From: an uncultured Alteromonadaceae bacterium
GTDB taxonomy: Bacteria; Pseudomonadota; Gammaproteobacteria; Enterobacterales; Alteromonadaceae
Assembly: GCA_913056495.1 (NCBI GenBank)
Contig: CAJXMO010000001.1
Location: 62,001-126,000, forward strand
Length of the DNA: 64,000 bases
Direction of reading: 5' to 3'
Position 1 is the first letter of the stretch, and every line of letters begins with the position of its first letter. The notes below the pieces were generated by a model, which was not told the DNA's origin, made no database searches, and worked only from the letters and a program-made list of their open reading frames with translations. Position numbers and translations under genes: made by a program. Below, one piece after another: positions 1 to 6,982 of this stretch.

Positions 1-2
1 CC

Positions 3-851
3 GAATATCCGCATATTTTTGATAATCTATTTTGTTCTATGGTTGCTGCGGGTGAAAAATCAGGCCATCTGGACACAGTGCTTGAACGTTTGGCTGATTA
101 TACTGAGCAGCGTCAGATCACTAAATCTAAAATCCAGCAAGCTTCAATTTATCCGGTCATGCTAATGGTGGTCGCATTTTCTGTTGTCTATTTTTTATTA
201 ACGTCAGTGGTGCCGAAAATTGTTGCCCAGTTTGATAGATTAGGCGGTGAATTACCGGGGACTACACAGTTTATGATAGCCGTCAGTGATTTTTTAACAG
301 CGTACGGTCCCGCGCTTATTTTACTTGTGCTTGGCTCGGGGGTGGTTTTTCAGCGTTTAATGAAGCAAGAAAAGCCCAGATATAAGTTTCATCAAATATT
401 ATTGGATCTTCCGTTGGCCGGTAAAGTTTCAAAAGGGTTAAATACCGCGCGTTTTGCACGTACACTGAGCATTCTCACAGCCAGTGCCGTGCCTTTGCTA
501 GAAAGCATGAAAATAGCGGGTGATGTACTGAGCAATGATTATATAAAAGAAGCGATTCAGGAAGCCCGGCTGCGTGTGCGAGAAGGCACCAGCTTACGCG
601 CATCGCTTGAACAAACTAAATTATTCCCACCTATGATGCTGCACATGATTGCCAGTGGGGAAAAAAGTGGTGAGCTTGAAAGTATGCTGGCCCGGGCTGC
701 AGACAATCAGGACAGAGAGTTTGAAGGCATGGTCAATATTACATTGAGTATTATTGGTCCGGCGATGGTCTTATCTATGGCAGGCATCGTATTTTTTATC
801 GTTATTTCAATTTTACAGCCAATTATGGCGCTTAATTCAATGGTAGGTTAA
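3..851 (+). CDS. gspF: Type II secretion inner-membrane platform protein GspF (5'-truncated by window edge)
   Basis: The reading frame is open from base 3, so the gene starts upstream of the window; about 282 of the roughly 400 residues usual for GspF are present. GspF is the polytopic inner-membrane platform protein of the type II secretion system and contacts GspE, GspL and GspM. The visible part holds the end of the first GspF domain with its GEKSG motif, a membrane segment (VMLMVVAFSVVYFLL), the second domain with the matching IASGEKSGELE motif, and a C-terminal membrane segment. It sits 2 bases before gspG in a nine-gene operon. It is distinct from the homologous PilC near 40 kb, which belongs to the pilus cluster. 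Confidence 0.96.
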   Translation, partial: EYPHIFDNLFCSMVAAGEKSGHLDTVLERLADYTEQRQITKSKIQQASIYPVMLMVVAFSVVYFLLTSVVPKIVAQFDRLGGELPGTTQFMIAVSDFLTAYGPALILLVLGSGVVFQRLMKQEKPRYKFHQILLDLPLAGKVSKGLNTARFARTLSILTASAVPLLESMKIAGDVLSNDYIKEAIQEARLRVREGTSLRASLEQTKLFPPMMLHMIASGEKSGELESMLARAADNQDREFEGMVNITLSIIGPAMVLSMAGIVFFIVISILQPIMALNSMVG

Positions 852-853
852 CA

Positions 854-1291
854 ATGAAAATGAACCGTAAACAACAGGGTTTTACGATCCTAGAAATCAT
901 GGTCGTACTGGTTATTATTGGTATTTTGGCTGGCATGATTGCGCCAAACTTTATTGGTGAAAGTGATAAAGCCCGCATTAAAAAGGCGGCAACCGATATT
1001 GTGACATTAGAGCAGGCAATGGACATGTATAAGTTGAATAACCATGTTTACCCAACAACAGAGCAAGGTTTAGATGCTTTGGTTAATGAGCCTAGTATTG
1101 ACCCTTCACCAAAAAACTATCCGGAAGGTGGTTACATCAAACGATTACCGAAAGATCCATGGGACAACGATTATCAATTGTTAAGCCCGGGTGAAAACGG
1201 CAAAATTGATATCTTTTCATTAGGACCGGACGGCCAGGCTGATACTGAAGATGACATTGGCAACTGGAATGTCGACGAATATCTGCAATAA
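854..1291 (+). CDS. gspG: Major pseudopilin GspG
   Basis: Major pseudopilin forming the periplasmic pseudopilus of the T2SS. Type III prepilin leader: short basic N-terminus, cleavage expected after Gly9 (KQQG / FTILE), Glu at mature position 5, then a hydrophobic helix. The C-terminal half has the family's DPWDNDYQL motif and the calcium-loop region (SLGPDGQADTEDDIGNW). At 145 residues it has the normal family length. It would be processed by the prepilin peptidase at 39.1 kb. Translation is tightly coupled to gspF (2-base gap). Confidence 0.97.
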   Translation: MKMNRKQQGFTILEIMVVLVIIGILAGMIAPNFIGESDKARIKKAATDIVTLEQAMDMYKLNNHVYPTTEQGLDALVNEPSIDPSPKNYPEGGYIKRLPKDPWDNDYQLLSPGENGKIDIFSLGPDGQADTEDDIGNWNVDEYLQ

Positions 1292-1310
1292 CTCATTCTG
1301 ATTGTCTGTT

Positions 1311-1907
1311 ATGCGAAATCAATTATCTAAGTTAAGCCGCCAGCGCGGCTTTACTTTATTAGAAGTCATGCTGGTTATGGTACTAATGGCGGTTGTACTT
1401 AGCAGTGTGAATCTATCTTTTGATATTCGCAGTGACAGAAATAAGGTAGAAGATGAAGCTAAGCGACTTCAGGCGGTTGTCCAGCTTGCATCGGATTATG
1501 CGTTGCTGAATAACTTGCAACTTGGATTATGGGTAGAAGAAAAAAGCTATCAGTTTTTAGGCTTTGACGGTGAAGTCTGGACAACGATAGACGAAGATAA
1601 AATTCTCAAAAAATATGAACTGGAAGATAACTTTAAGCTGAAGTTAACGCTGGGTGATATTCCCTGGTTGGATAATGTTGATGCAGAAGATGGTTTGTTT
1701 AGTCTGGTCGGGCAGGATGACGAAGATGATGAGGACGAGCAGAAAAAATTAGTTCCACAGGTTTATTTGTTTTCCAGCGGTGAAATTACGCCGTTTAGTG
1801 TGCAGTTTATATATCAGCGACCTTTTTCCGGCGAAGACGACATTGTATTTGAAGTTTCAGGTGAAACTGAATTGCCACTAAAAATAGAAGATTTGGCAGA
1901 GGACTGA
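1311..1907 (+). CDS. gspH: Minor pseudopilin GspH
   Basis: Minor pseudopilin of the T2SS tip complex. Start chosen at ATG 1311, which gives a basic leader with cleavage after Gly13 (RQRG / FTLLE); an in-frame TTG at 1302 would only add three residues. A very acidic insert (DDEDDEDEQKK, around residue 140) lies between the predicted beta-strands of the periplasmic domain, which is unusual. The stop codon overlaps the start of gspI. The leader and operon position make the call firm despite low sequence conservation in this family. Confidence 0.92.
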   Translation: MRNQLSKLSRQRGFTLLEVMLVMVLMAVVLSSVNLSFDIRSDRNKVEDEAKRLQAVVQLASDYALLNNLQLGLWVEEKSYQFLGFDGEVWTTIDEDKILKKYELEDNFKLKLTLGDIPWLDNVDAEDGLFSLVGQDDEDDEDEQKKLVPQVYLFSSGEITPFSVQFIYQRPFSGEDDIVFEVSGETELPLKIEDLAED

Positions 1908-2290
1908 TGATGACAGGGTCAAAACGACAAATCAAAGGGTTCACCATATTAGAAGTCATCGTTGCTTTGGCCATATTGGCAACAGCCGGAGTGGCAGTTG
2001 TGCAATCCAGTTCGGTACATATTAATAATCAGGATAAATTACAACAACTCATGTTAGCTAACTGGGTTGCGAATAATCAATTGAATACATTGCTTATCGA
2101 AAAAAAGTGGCCAGTACAGAAAAATAAAAAAGGTGATATGGAGATGGCTGGCGCTACTTGGTATTGGCAACAAAAGGTAGCAAAAACCAGCTTTGGTGAG
2201 GAGTTAGTGGCGGTCACTGTTAGCGTCTATCAGGATAGAGATTACCAGGAGTACGTCACCGAATTAACCAGTTATATAGGTAAACCCTGA
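1907..2290 (+). CDS. gspI: Minor pseudopilin GspI
   Basis: Minor pseudopilin thought to initiate the pseudopilus tip with GspJ and GspK. Leader KRQIKG / FTILE with cleavage after Gly11 (or Gly10 if translation starts at the second ATG, 1910), Glu5 of the mature protein present, then a hydrophobic helix. Length 127 residues is normal. The gene overlaps gspH at its start and gspJ at its end, so translation is probably coupled. Confidence 0.94.
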   Translation: MMTGSKRQIKGFTILEVIVALAILATAGVAVVQSSSVHINNQDKLQQLMLANWVANNQLNTLLIEKKWPVQKNKKGDMEMAGATWYWQQKVAKTSFGEELVAVTVSVYQDRDYQEYVTELTSYIGKP

Positions 2291-2937
2291 TGCGAATTCA
2301 TTCCACTCGACAAGGTTTTACGCTCATTGAAATGCTACTCGCAATCAGCATTTTTGCGCTATTGGGTATTGCCGGGACCAATATTTTATCCAGTACAGTG
2401 ACCAGTAATGATGTTTCACTGGCGCATGGCGAAAAAATGGCTCAGTTACAGCGTGCTATTTTAACGATTGAAAGAGATTTGGCCCAACTCGCAGAGCGTA
2501 AAGTCAGAGTTGAAGGAGAAGCGCAAGGTAATAATTTATTATCTCATGGAGAGCTTATTTTAGACAGTGATTCAGAAGTGTTGGCATTCCGTCGTTTAGG
2601 TTGGGTTAACCCAATGAATATTTTGCCGCGCAGTGAAGTGCAATCTGTCGCTTATCGTGTTTTTGACGGTAATTTAGAGCGAATGCATTACGACTTTCCC
2701 GATCCTATGAAAGGGGAAGAACCCAAAATCAGAACCCTATTATCAGATGTTGAACACATTCATTTTGAATTTTTTAATGCGCAAAAAAAGTCCTGGCAGG
2801 ATAAGTGGGAGCAGTCTGCATTGCCAACCGGGATTAAGATTCAAATTACCAGTAAAGCCTTTGGCGAAATTACCCGTATTTTTTCAATTGCCAGTTCTGC
2901 AACCTTAGCGACAACTCAAACCGGTGATTTAACATAA
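2290..2937 (+). CDS. gspJ: Minor pseudopilin GspJ
   Basis: Minor pseudopilin of the T2SS tip complex. Leader STRQG / FTLIE with cleavage after Gly9, then a hydrophobic helix. Recognisable family features include LQRAILTIERDLAQL and the FRRLGWVNP segment. 215 residues is the usual length. Its ATG overlaps the gspI stop and its stop overlaps the gspK ATG (TAATG). Confidence 0.95.
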   Translation: MRIHSTRQGFTLIEMLLAISIFALLGIAGTNILSSTVTSNDVSLAHGEKMAQLQRAILTIERDLAQLAERKVRVEGEAQGNNLLSHGELILDSDSEVLAFRRLGWVNPMNILPRSEVQSVAYRVFDGNLERMHYDFPDPMKGEEPKIRTLLSDVEHIHFEFFNAQKKSWQDKWEQSALPTGIKIQITSKAFGEITRIFSIASSATLATTQTGDLT

Positions 2938-3986
2938 TGGCTGGTTTAAAACGTCAACAGGGCGTGGCTTTGGTAACTGTGCTATTGATAGTGGCGCTGG
3001 TGACTATCATTGCCGCTGAAATGTCGGTTCGGTTGCAAATGCAAATTAAAAGGTTGGATAACCTGAATTCCAACCAGCAAGCTTATTGGTATGCCGTTAG
3101 CGCCGAAGAATTAGCAAAACTGGTTTTGGTTGAGTCCGGTCAGGATAATAATGGCATTTTGAATTTGTCCCAGCCCTGGGCGGTAGAGGACATGGTTTTT
3201 CCGGTCGAAGGCGGGCAAATTTCAGGTAATATTTATGATTTGCAGGCCTGCTTTAATATCAACGCGGTTGTTGAACAGTCTGACGGCCAAGGTGAAGCAC
3301 AATCGGATGATTCAGCTTCAGATGAGCGTACCGAAGACTCGAAAAAGGTATTGCATGTGACCACAACAGAGCAATTTAAGCGCCTGTTAGTACTGGCCGG
3401 AATCGATGATTATGATGCTGAGCAAATCAGAGACGCAGTCGCAGACTGGTTAGACAAAGACAGTATTACCCGAAGTTACGGCGCCGAAGATTATATTTAT
3501 GAAGCCAAAAGAATGCCTTATCTTGCAGCCAATGGGTATTTTGTCGATAAATCTGAGCTTAAACTGGTTCAGGGACTGGATGATCCCGTGACCGGGCAGC
3601 AGGCTTTGGATAAAATATTACCTTATGTTTGTGTAATTCCAAACCATGACAAAATGGTTTTGAATGTCAATACGATTAAACCCGAACAGGCTCAGGTATT
3701 GGCGGCCATGTTTGATAATAAACTGACCGTTTCAGCTGCGAGCAGTATTATTGAAGCGCGTCCGGATGATGGTTTTGATGATATAGATGAATTTTGGGAC
3801 CTGTCGGAAATAAAAGCCGTCGGTCATGTAAGCAAAGCATTAAAAGAGCAATTTAGTGTGAAGAGTGAATATTTCCAGCTCAAGAGTAAAACTGAATATA
3901 ATCAAAGCTGGATAAATTTAAACTCAATTATTGCGCTGGATAAACAGGGGAAATATGTCGTTATTTCCCGAGAAATTGGAGTGTAA
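2937..3986 (+). CDS. gspK: Minor pseudopilin GspK
   Basis: Large atypical pseudopilin that caps the pseudopilus. Leader KRQQG / VALVTVLL: as is typical for GspK, the mature protein lacks the Glu5 found in the other pseudopilins. The periplasmic part contains the family's YDLQACFNIN motif, the helical insert with IRDAVADWLDKD, and NVNTIKPEQAQVLAAMF near the C-terminal third. A low-complexity acidic stretch (EQSDGQGEAQSDDSASDERTE) after residue 110 is unusual. 349 residues. Confidence 0.95.
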   Translation: MAGLKRQQGVALVTVLLIVALVTIIAAEMSVRLQMQIKRLDNLNSNQQAYWYAVSAEELAKLVLVESGQDNNGILNLSQPWAVEDMVFPVEGGQISGNIYDLQACFNINAVVEQSDGQGEAQSDDSASDERTEDSKKVLHVTTTEQFKRLLVLAGIDDYDAEQIRDAVADWLDKDSITRSYGAEDYIYEAKRMPYLAANGYFVDKSELKLVQGLDDPVTGQQALDKILPYVCVIPNHDKMVLNVNTIKPEQAQVLAAMFDNKLTVSAASSIIEARPDDGFDDIDEFWDLSEIKAVGHVSKALKEQFSVKSEYFQLKSKTEYNQSWINLNSIIALDKQGKYVVISREIGV

Positions 3987-3988
3987 TT

Positions 3989-5209
3989 GTGTCTGAACAA
4001 TTATTTATTCGTTTGCCGAGTCAGGCTGAACAGCGTGTTCACTGGCTGGTCTGGTCATCGACAGAAGACGAAGTGATCGCCTCCGGTGAGCTGAACAATG
4101 TTGAGCAAATGGCAACATTAAGCGAGCGCGCAAGTGGTCGTCAGGCAACGGTTTTTGTACCAAGTTGCGATATATTATTTAAGCAGGTCGAAACACCGGC
4201 TAAAGTGAGCCGTCAGTTTATTCAGGCTTTGCCTTATATGCTGGAAGAAGAGCTGGCAACCGATGTTGATGAATTATTTTTTGCACAGGGTAAAAAATTT
4301 CAGGATGGTGAACTGCATAAATTAGAAGTTGCGGTCGTCAATAAACAGAAAATGCAAACCTGGTTAGACTGGCTAGCGGATGCCGGTATTAAGTGCCATA
4401 AAATGTTGCCTGATGCGTTTGCGTTGCCAAATGATGAGCAGGTAAACCTGATTCAACTGGGGCAGGACTGGTTGGTTCGATTTTCAGATTTTGGTGCCAC
4501 GACTTGCTCTACAGAGCATTTAGCATTCTGGCTTGAGCAAATCCAGGCAAAACAGGAAAATAAAGCTATTTGCCAATACTCTCCGTTACCGGAAGGTATT
4601 GCTGCACAGTTTGAACAGGTGAGTGAGTCAGATTATATACTGCCGCTTGAACTGCTTGCTAAACAAAGTCAGCAGTCCAGTTTTAATTTGCGTCAAGGTC
4701 AGTATCAATTTAGAAAAGATACCAGTAAGTATTTTAAAGTATGGCGCAATGCTGCCATTGTAGCGGGCATTGCTGTGCTGGCTAGTCTGGCAGATAAATC
4801 TATTAAAATTTATCAGTATGAACAACAAGCTGAAGTGCTAGATCAGCAAATCAGATTAACTTATGCGAGTGTTTTTCCAAATGGTAAAAACTTGTCTTCA
4901 GCTATTATTCAAAAAGAGCTTAAACGCAAACTGGATGGTATTGGTGGAGGCACAGGGCAAGCTTCATTTTTAAGTTTGGTTGAAGCATCTGCCAGCGCAT
5001 TTCAGGCAGTTCCTGATTTAAAACCTGAAAGTCTCAGATTTGATGTGAAACGAGGGGAAATCAGGTTAAATGCCAGTGCTAAAAACTTCCAGAGTTTTGA
5101 AAAATTTAAATCAACTGCCGAGGAAAATGCTTTAACTATAGAGCAAGGATCTCTGAATAACCAAGGTACTCAGGTGGTTGGTGCAATTAGCATCCGGGGT
5201 GCATCATGA
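3989..5209 (+). CDS. gspL: T2SS assembly platform protein GspL
   Basis: Bitopic inner-membrane protein linking the cytoplasmic ATPase GspE to the platform. It starts with GTG at 3989, 2 bases after the gspK stop. The first ~245 residues form the actin-like cytoplasmic domain (conserved LPYMLEEELATDVDELFFA), followed by one membrane segment around residues 252-268 (AAIVAGIAVLASLA) and a periplasmic ferredoxin-like domain. 406 residues is normal. The 3' end overlaps gspM by 4 bases. Confidence 0.95.
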   Translation: MSEQLFIRLPSQAEQRVHWLVWSSTEDEVIASGELNNVEQMATLSERASGRQATVFVPSCDILFKQVETPAKVSRQFIQALPYMLEEELATDVDELFFAQGKKFQDGELHKLEVAVVNKQKMQTWLDWLADAGIKCHKMLPDAFALPNDEQVNLIQLGQDWLVRFSDFGATTCSTEHLAFWLEQIQAKQENKAICQYSPLPEGIAAQFEQVSESDYILPLELLAKQSQQSSFNLRQGQYQFRKDTSKYFKVWRNAAIVAGIAVLASLADKSIKIYQYEQQAEVLDQQIRLTYASVFPNGKNLSSAIIQKELKRKLDGIGGGTGQASFLSLVEASASAFQAVPDLKPESLRFDVKRGEIRLNASAKNFQSFEKFKSTAEENALTIEQGSLNNQGTQVVGAISIRGAS

Positions 5210-5670
5210 AGCAGTGGTTTGAAAATTTATCCGATCGTGAAAAGCAGCTTGTTATTGGCGCAGGCATTGTATTTGCCATTGGTTTGTTTTTTCAGTTGAT
5301 TTGGGGCCCGGTAAATAGCCGTTTAGATAAAGCGGAACTGGCCGCGAAAAATAAGCAAACCACTCTGGAGTGGGTAAATGAAAAATTAACTGAATATAAG
5401 CAAGCCAAAGGCAATCAGAAAAATGTTGCATCAGGCTCATTGAGTCAGATAGTCAATAGTGCTGCGCGCCGCGCCAATATTTCCTTGGCACGCATGCAAC
5501 CGCAAGGTGATACCTTACAGGTTCAGATTGAAGAAATTGAATTTAATGCATTGATTCGATGGTTAGCTGAATTAACTCAAAATCAGGGGTTAACAATAGA
5601 AGCAATCGATATCAGTGAAGCAGATAAAACAGGTGCCGTCAGAGTCAGGCGCTTGCAGGTGAGTAAATAA
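5206..5670 (+). CDS. gspM: T2SS platform protein GspM
   Basis: Small bitopic inner-membrane protein that pairs with GspL. Short cytoplasmic N-terminus (MKQWFENLSDREKQLVIGAG), one membrane segment at about residues 16-34, a coiled-coil-like stretch, and a small periplasmic domain. 154 residues fits the family. It overlaps gspL by 4 bases and gspN by 1 base (TAATG), so it lies within the same translationally coupled run. Confidence 0.93.
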   Translation: MKQWFENLSDREKQLVIGAGIVFAIGLFFQLIWGPVNSRLDKAELAAKNKQTTLEWVNEKLTEYKQAKGNQKNVASGSLSQIVNSAARRANISLARMQPQGDTLQVQIEEIEFNALIRWLAELTQNQGLTIEAIDISEADKTGAVRVRRLQVSK

Positions 5671-6428
5671 TGAAGCAGTGGATTAATCGTATTACTTGGG
5701 CATTATTATTTTATTTCATTTTTTTAATTGTTACTTTACCGGCTTATTTGTTGGTTTCCCGTATTCCACTTGATAAAAGTATTGAACTGGGGAATGTAAC
5801 TGGCACGGTTTGGTCGGGTTCAGTTGATGCCATCAGAATTGATCAAACCATTATTAAGGATGTTAGCTGGACTGTAGATTTTACCCAGTTAATTGCCGCA
5901 AAAATTGCGGTCGATCTTGAGTTTGGTAATCCCAGAAAAATTTTAGAACCGCAAGGTAAAGCTCAGCTTCAATACGGATTAAATGGCCCTTCGGTCCGTG
6001 ATTTACGGGTTAAACTTCCGGCTGATCTAATTGTTCAGCAAGTCGATATGCCATTTAAAGCTGAAGCTTCAGGTCTGGTCGAAGCTAATATTGCTGAAGC
6101 TAGGTTAGGGCAACCGGTTTGTCATACGCTTGACGGACAAGTTAACTGGAAGTTGGCTGCGGTTACTTATATGGATACTAATTATACTTATGGTGATGTC
6201 AAAGCCAGCTTGAGCTGCGATGAAAATGGCGCGCTTGTCAGTAAAATTACTGGTAATCCTGAGTTACTGACCCTGGATATAGATGCAAAATTAACGACCT
6301 ATCAAAATTATTCGATTGAAGGTTTTATTTCACCGGGTAGCAATGCCAGCAAACAAATGCGAAGTGCGCTTAGCTTTTTAGGTAATACCGACAATCAGGG
6401 GCGTTATTACATTAAGTTTACGCAATAG
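5670..6428 (+). CDS. gspN: Type II secretion protein GspN
   Basis: Last gene of the T2SS operon. One N-terminal membrane anchor (about residues 8-30), then a periplasmic domain with the family's GNVTGTVWSGS motif near residue 45. GspN is accessory and absent from some T2SS; its exact role is not settled. 252 residues. Two hairpins follow, the second being a good intrinsic terminator, so the operon ends here. Confidence 0.92.
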   Translation: MKQWINRITWALLFYFIFLIVTLPAYLLVSRIPLDKSIELGNVTGTVWSGSVDAIRIDQTIIKDVSWTVDFTQLIAAKIAVDLEFGNPRKILEPQGKAQLQYGLNGPSVRDLRVKLPADLIVQQVDMPFKAEASGLVEANIAEARLGQPVCHTLDGQVNWKLAAVTYMDTNYTYGDVKASLSCDENGALVSKITGNPELLTLDIDAKLTTYQNYSIEGFISPGSNASKQMRSALSFLGNTDNQGRYYIKFTQ

Positions 6429-6480
6429 CGAGTATTTGAAGTACAAACAAGATAATAAAAACCGGCATAGAGCCGGTTAA

Positions 6481-6512
6481 AAAGCGAGTTGACTTATTGT
6501 GCTCGCTTTTTT
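6481..6512 (+). terminator. Intrinsic terminator of the gsp operon
   Basis: Stem AAGCGAG / CTCGCTT with a T run at 6507-6512, 53 bases after gspN. A smaller hairpin (AACCGGC / GCCGGTT, about 6460-6478) lies just before it. This separates the T2SS transcript from the riboswitch-gdx unit. Confidence 0.8.
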
Positions 6513-6537
6513 ATCTGAATTTGTTAAAGTTCACCCA

Positions 6538-6627
6538 TTGAGGACGACCTCAGCTTAGTTTATTGATTATCGAATAAACTAAGTCCCCCGTTCGGGACGA
6601 CCCGTTAAATTAGTTATTTAATGAGGT
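6538..6627 (+). promoter_or_regulatory. Guanidine-II (mini-ykkC) riboswitch
   Basis: Two small hairpins each closed on the diagnostic ACGR tetraloop: P1 at 6538-6553 (GAGG-ACGA-CCTC, loop 6544-6547) and P2 at 6593-6604 (CGGG-ACGA-CCCG, loop 6597-6600). This is the hallmark of the mini-ykkC class that binds guanidinium as paired loops. The 39-base linker itself folds into an 11-bp perfect hairpin (6554-6564 with 6573-6583). The Shine-Dalgarno TGAGGT (6622-6627) is exactly complementary to ACCTCA (6547-6552), part of the P1 loop and 3' arm, which suggests translational control: without ligand P1 can open and mask the ribosome site. The gene controlled is the family's classic target, gdx/sugE. 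Confidence 0.9.
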
Positions 6628-6631
6628 TGTT

Positions 6632-6946
6632 ATGAGTTGGATTATTGTCAGTTTAGCCGGAATATTTGAAATTGTATGGGCATTGGGCCTTAAATACAGT
6701 GATGGTTTCAGCAAATTCTGGCCAAGTCTTATTACCCTGATATCACTTGTTTTAAGTTTGTCTTTATTGTCTTTTGCAATGCGAACCCTTCCTTTTACAA
6801 CCGCCTACGGTGTTTGGGTTGGCATTGGTACCATAGGGACTATTGTGGCTGGCATTATTTTATTTTCTGAACCTGTCGATCCGGTTAAAGTGATGAGTCT
6901 ATTGTTGATTTTAATCGGCGTGGTTGGATTAAAGCTAAGCCATTAA
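6632..6946 (+). CDS. gdx: Guanidinium exporter Gdx (SugE, SMR family)
   Basis: Four-helix small multidrug resistance protein of 104 residues. It carries the Gdx-subtype pattern: central Glu13 in GIFEIVWALGLKYSDGFS, then AYGVWVGIGTIG in helix 3 and IGVVGLKLS at the C-terminus. Gdx proteins work as dual-topology dimers in the inner membrane that exchange guanidinium for protons. The guanidine-II riboswitch directly upstream supports guanidinium as the true substrate, not a broad drug range. Shine-Dalgarno TGAGGT is 4-5 bases before ATG 6632. Monocistronic. Confidence 0.95.
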   Translation: MSWIIVSLAGIFEIVWALGLKYSDGFSKFWPSLITLISLVLSLSLLSFAMRTLPFTTAYGVWVGIGTIGTIVAGIILFSEPVDPVKVMSLLLILIGVVGLKLSH

Positions 6947-6982
6947 ATGACTTAGCTTGCTATCTCTGTTTGACCGTTAAGC

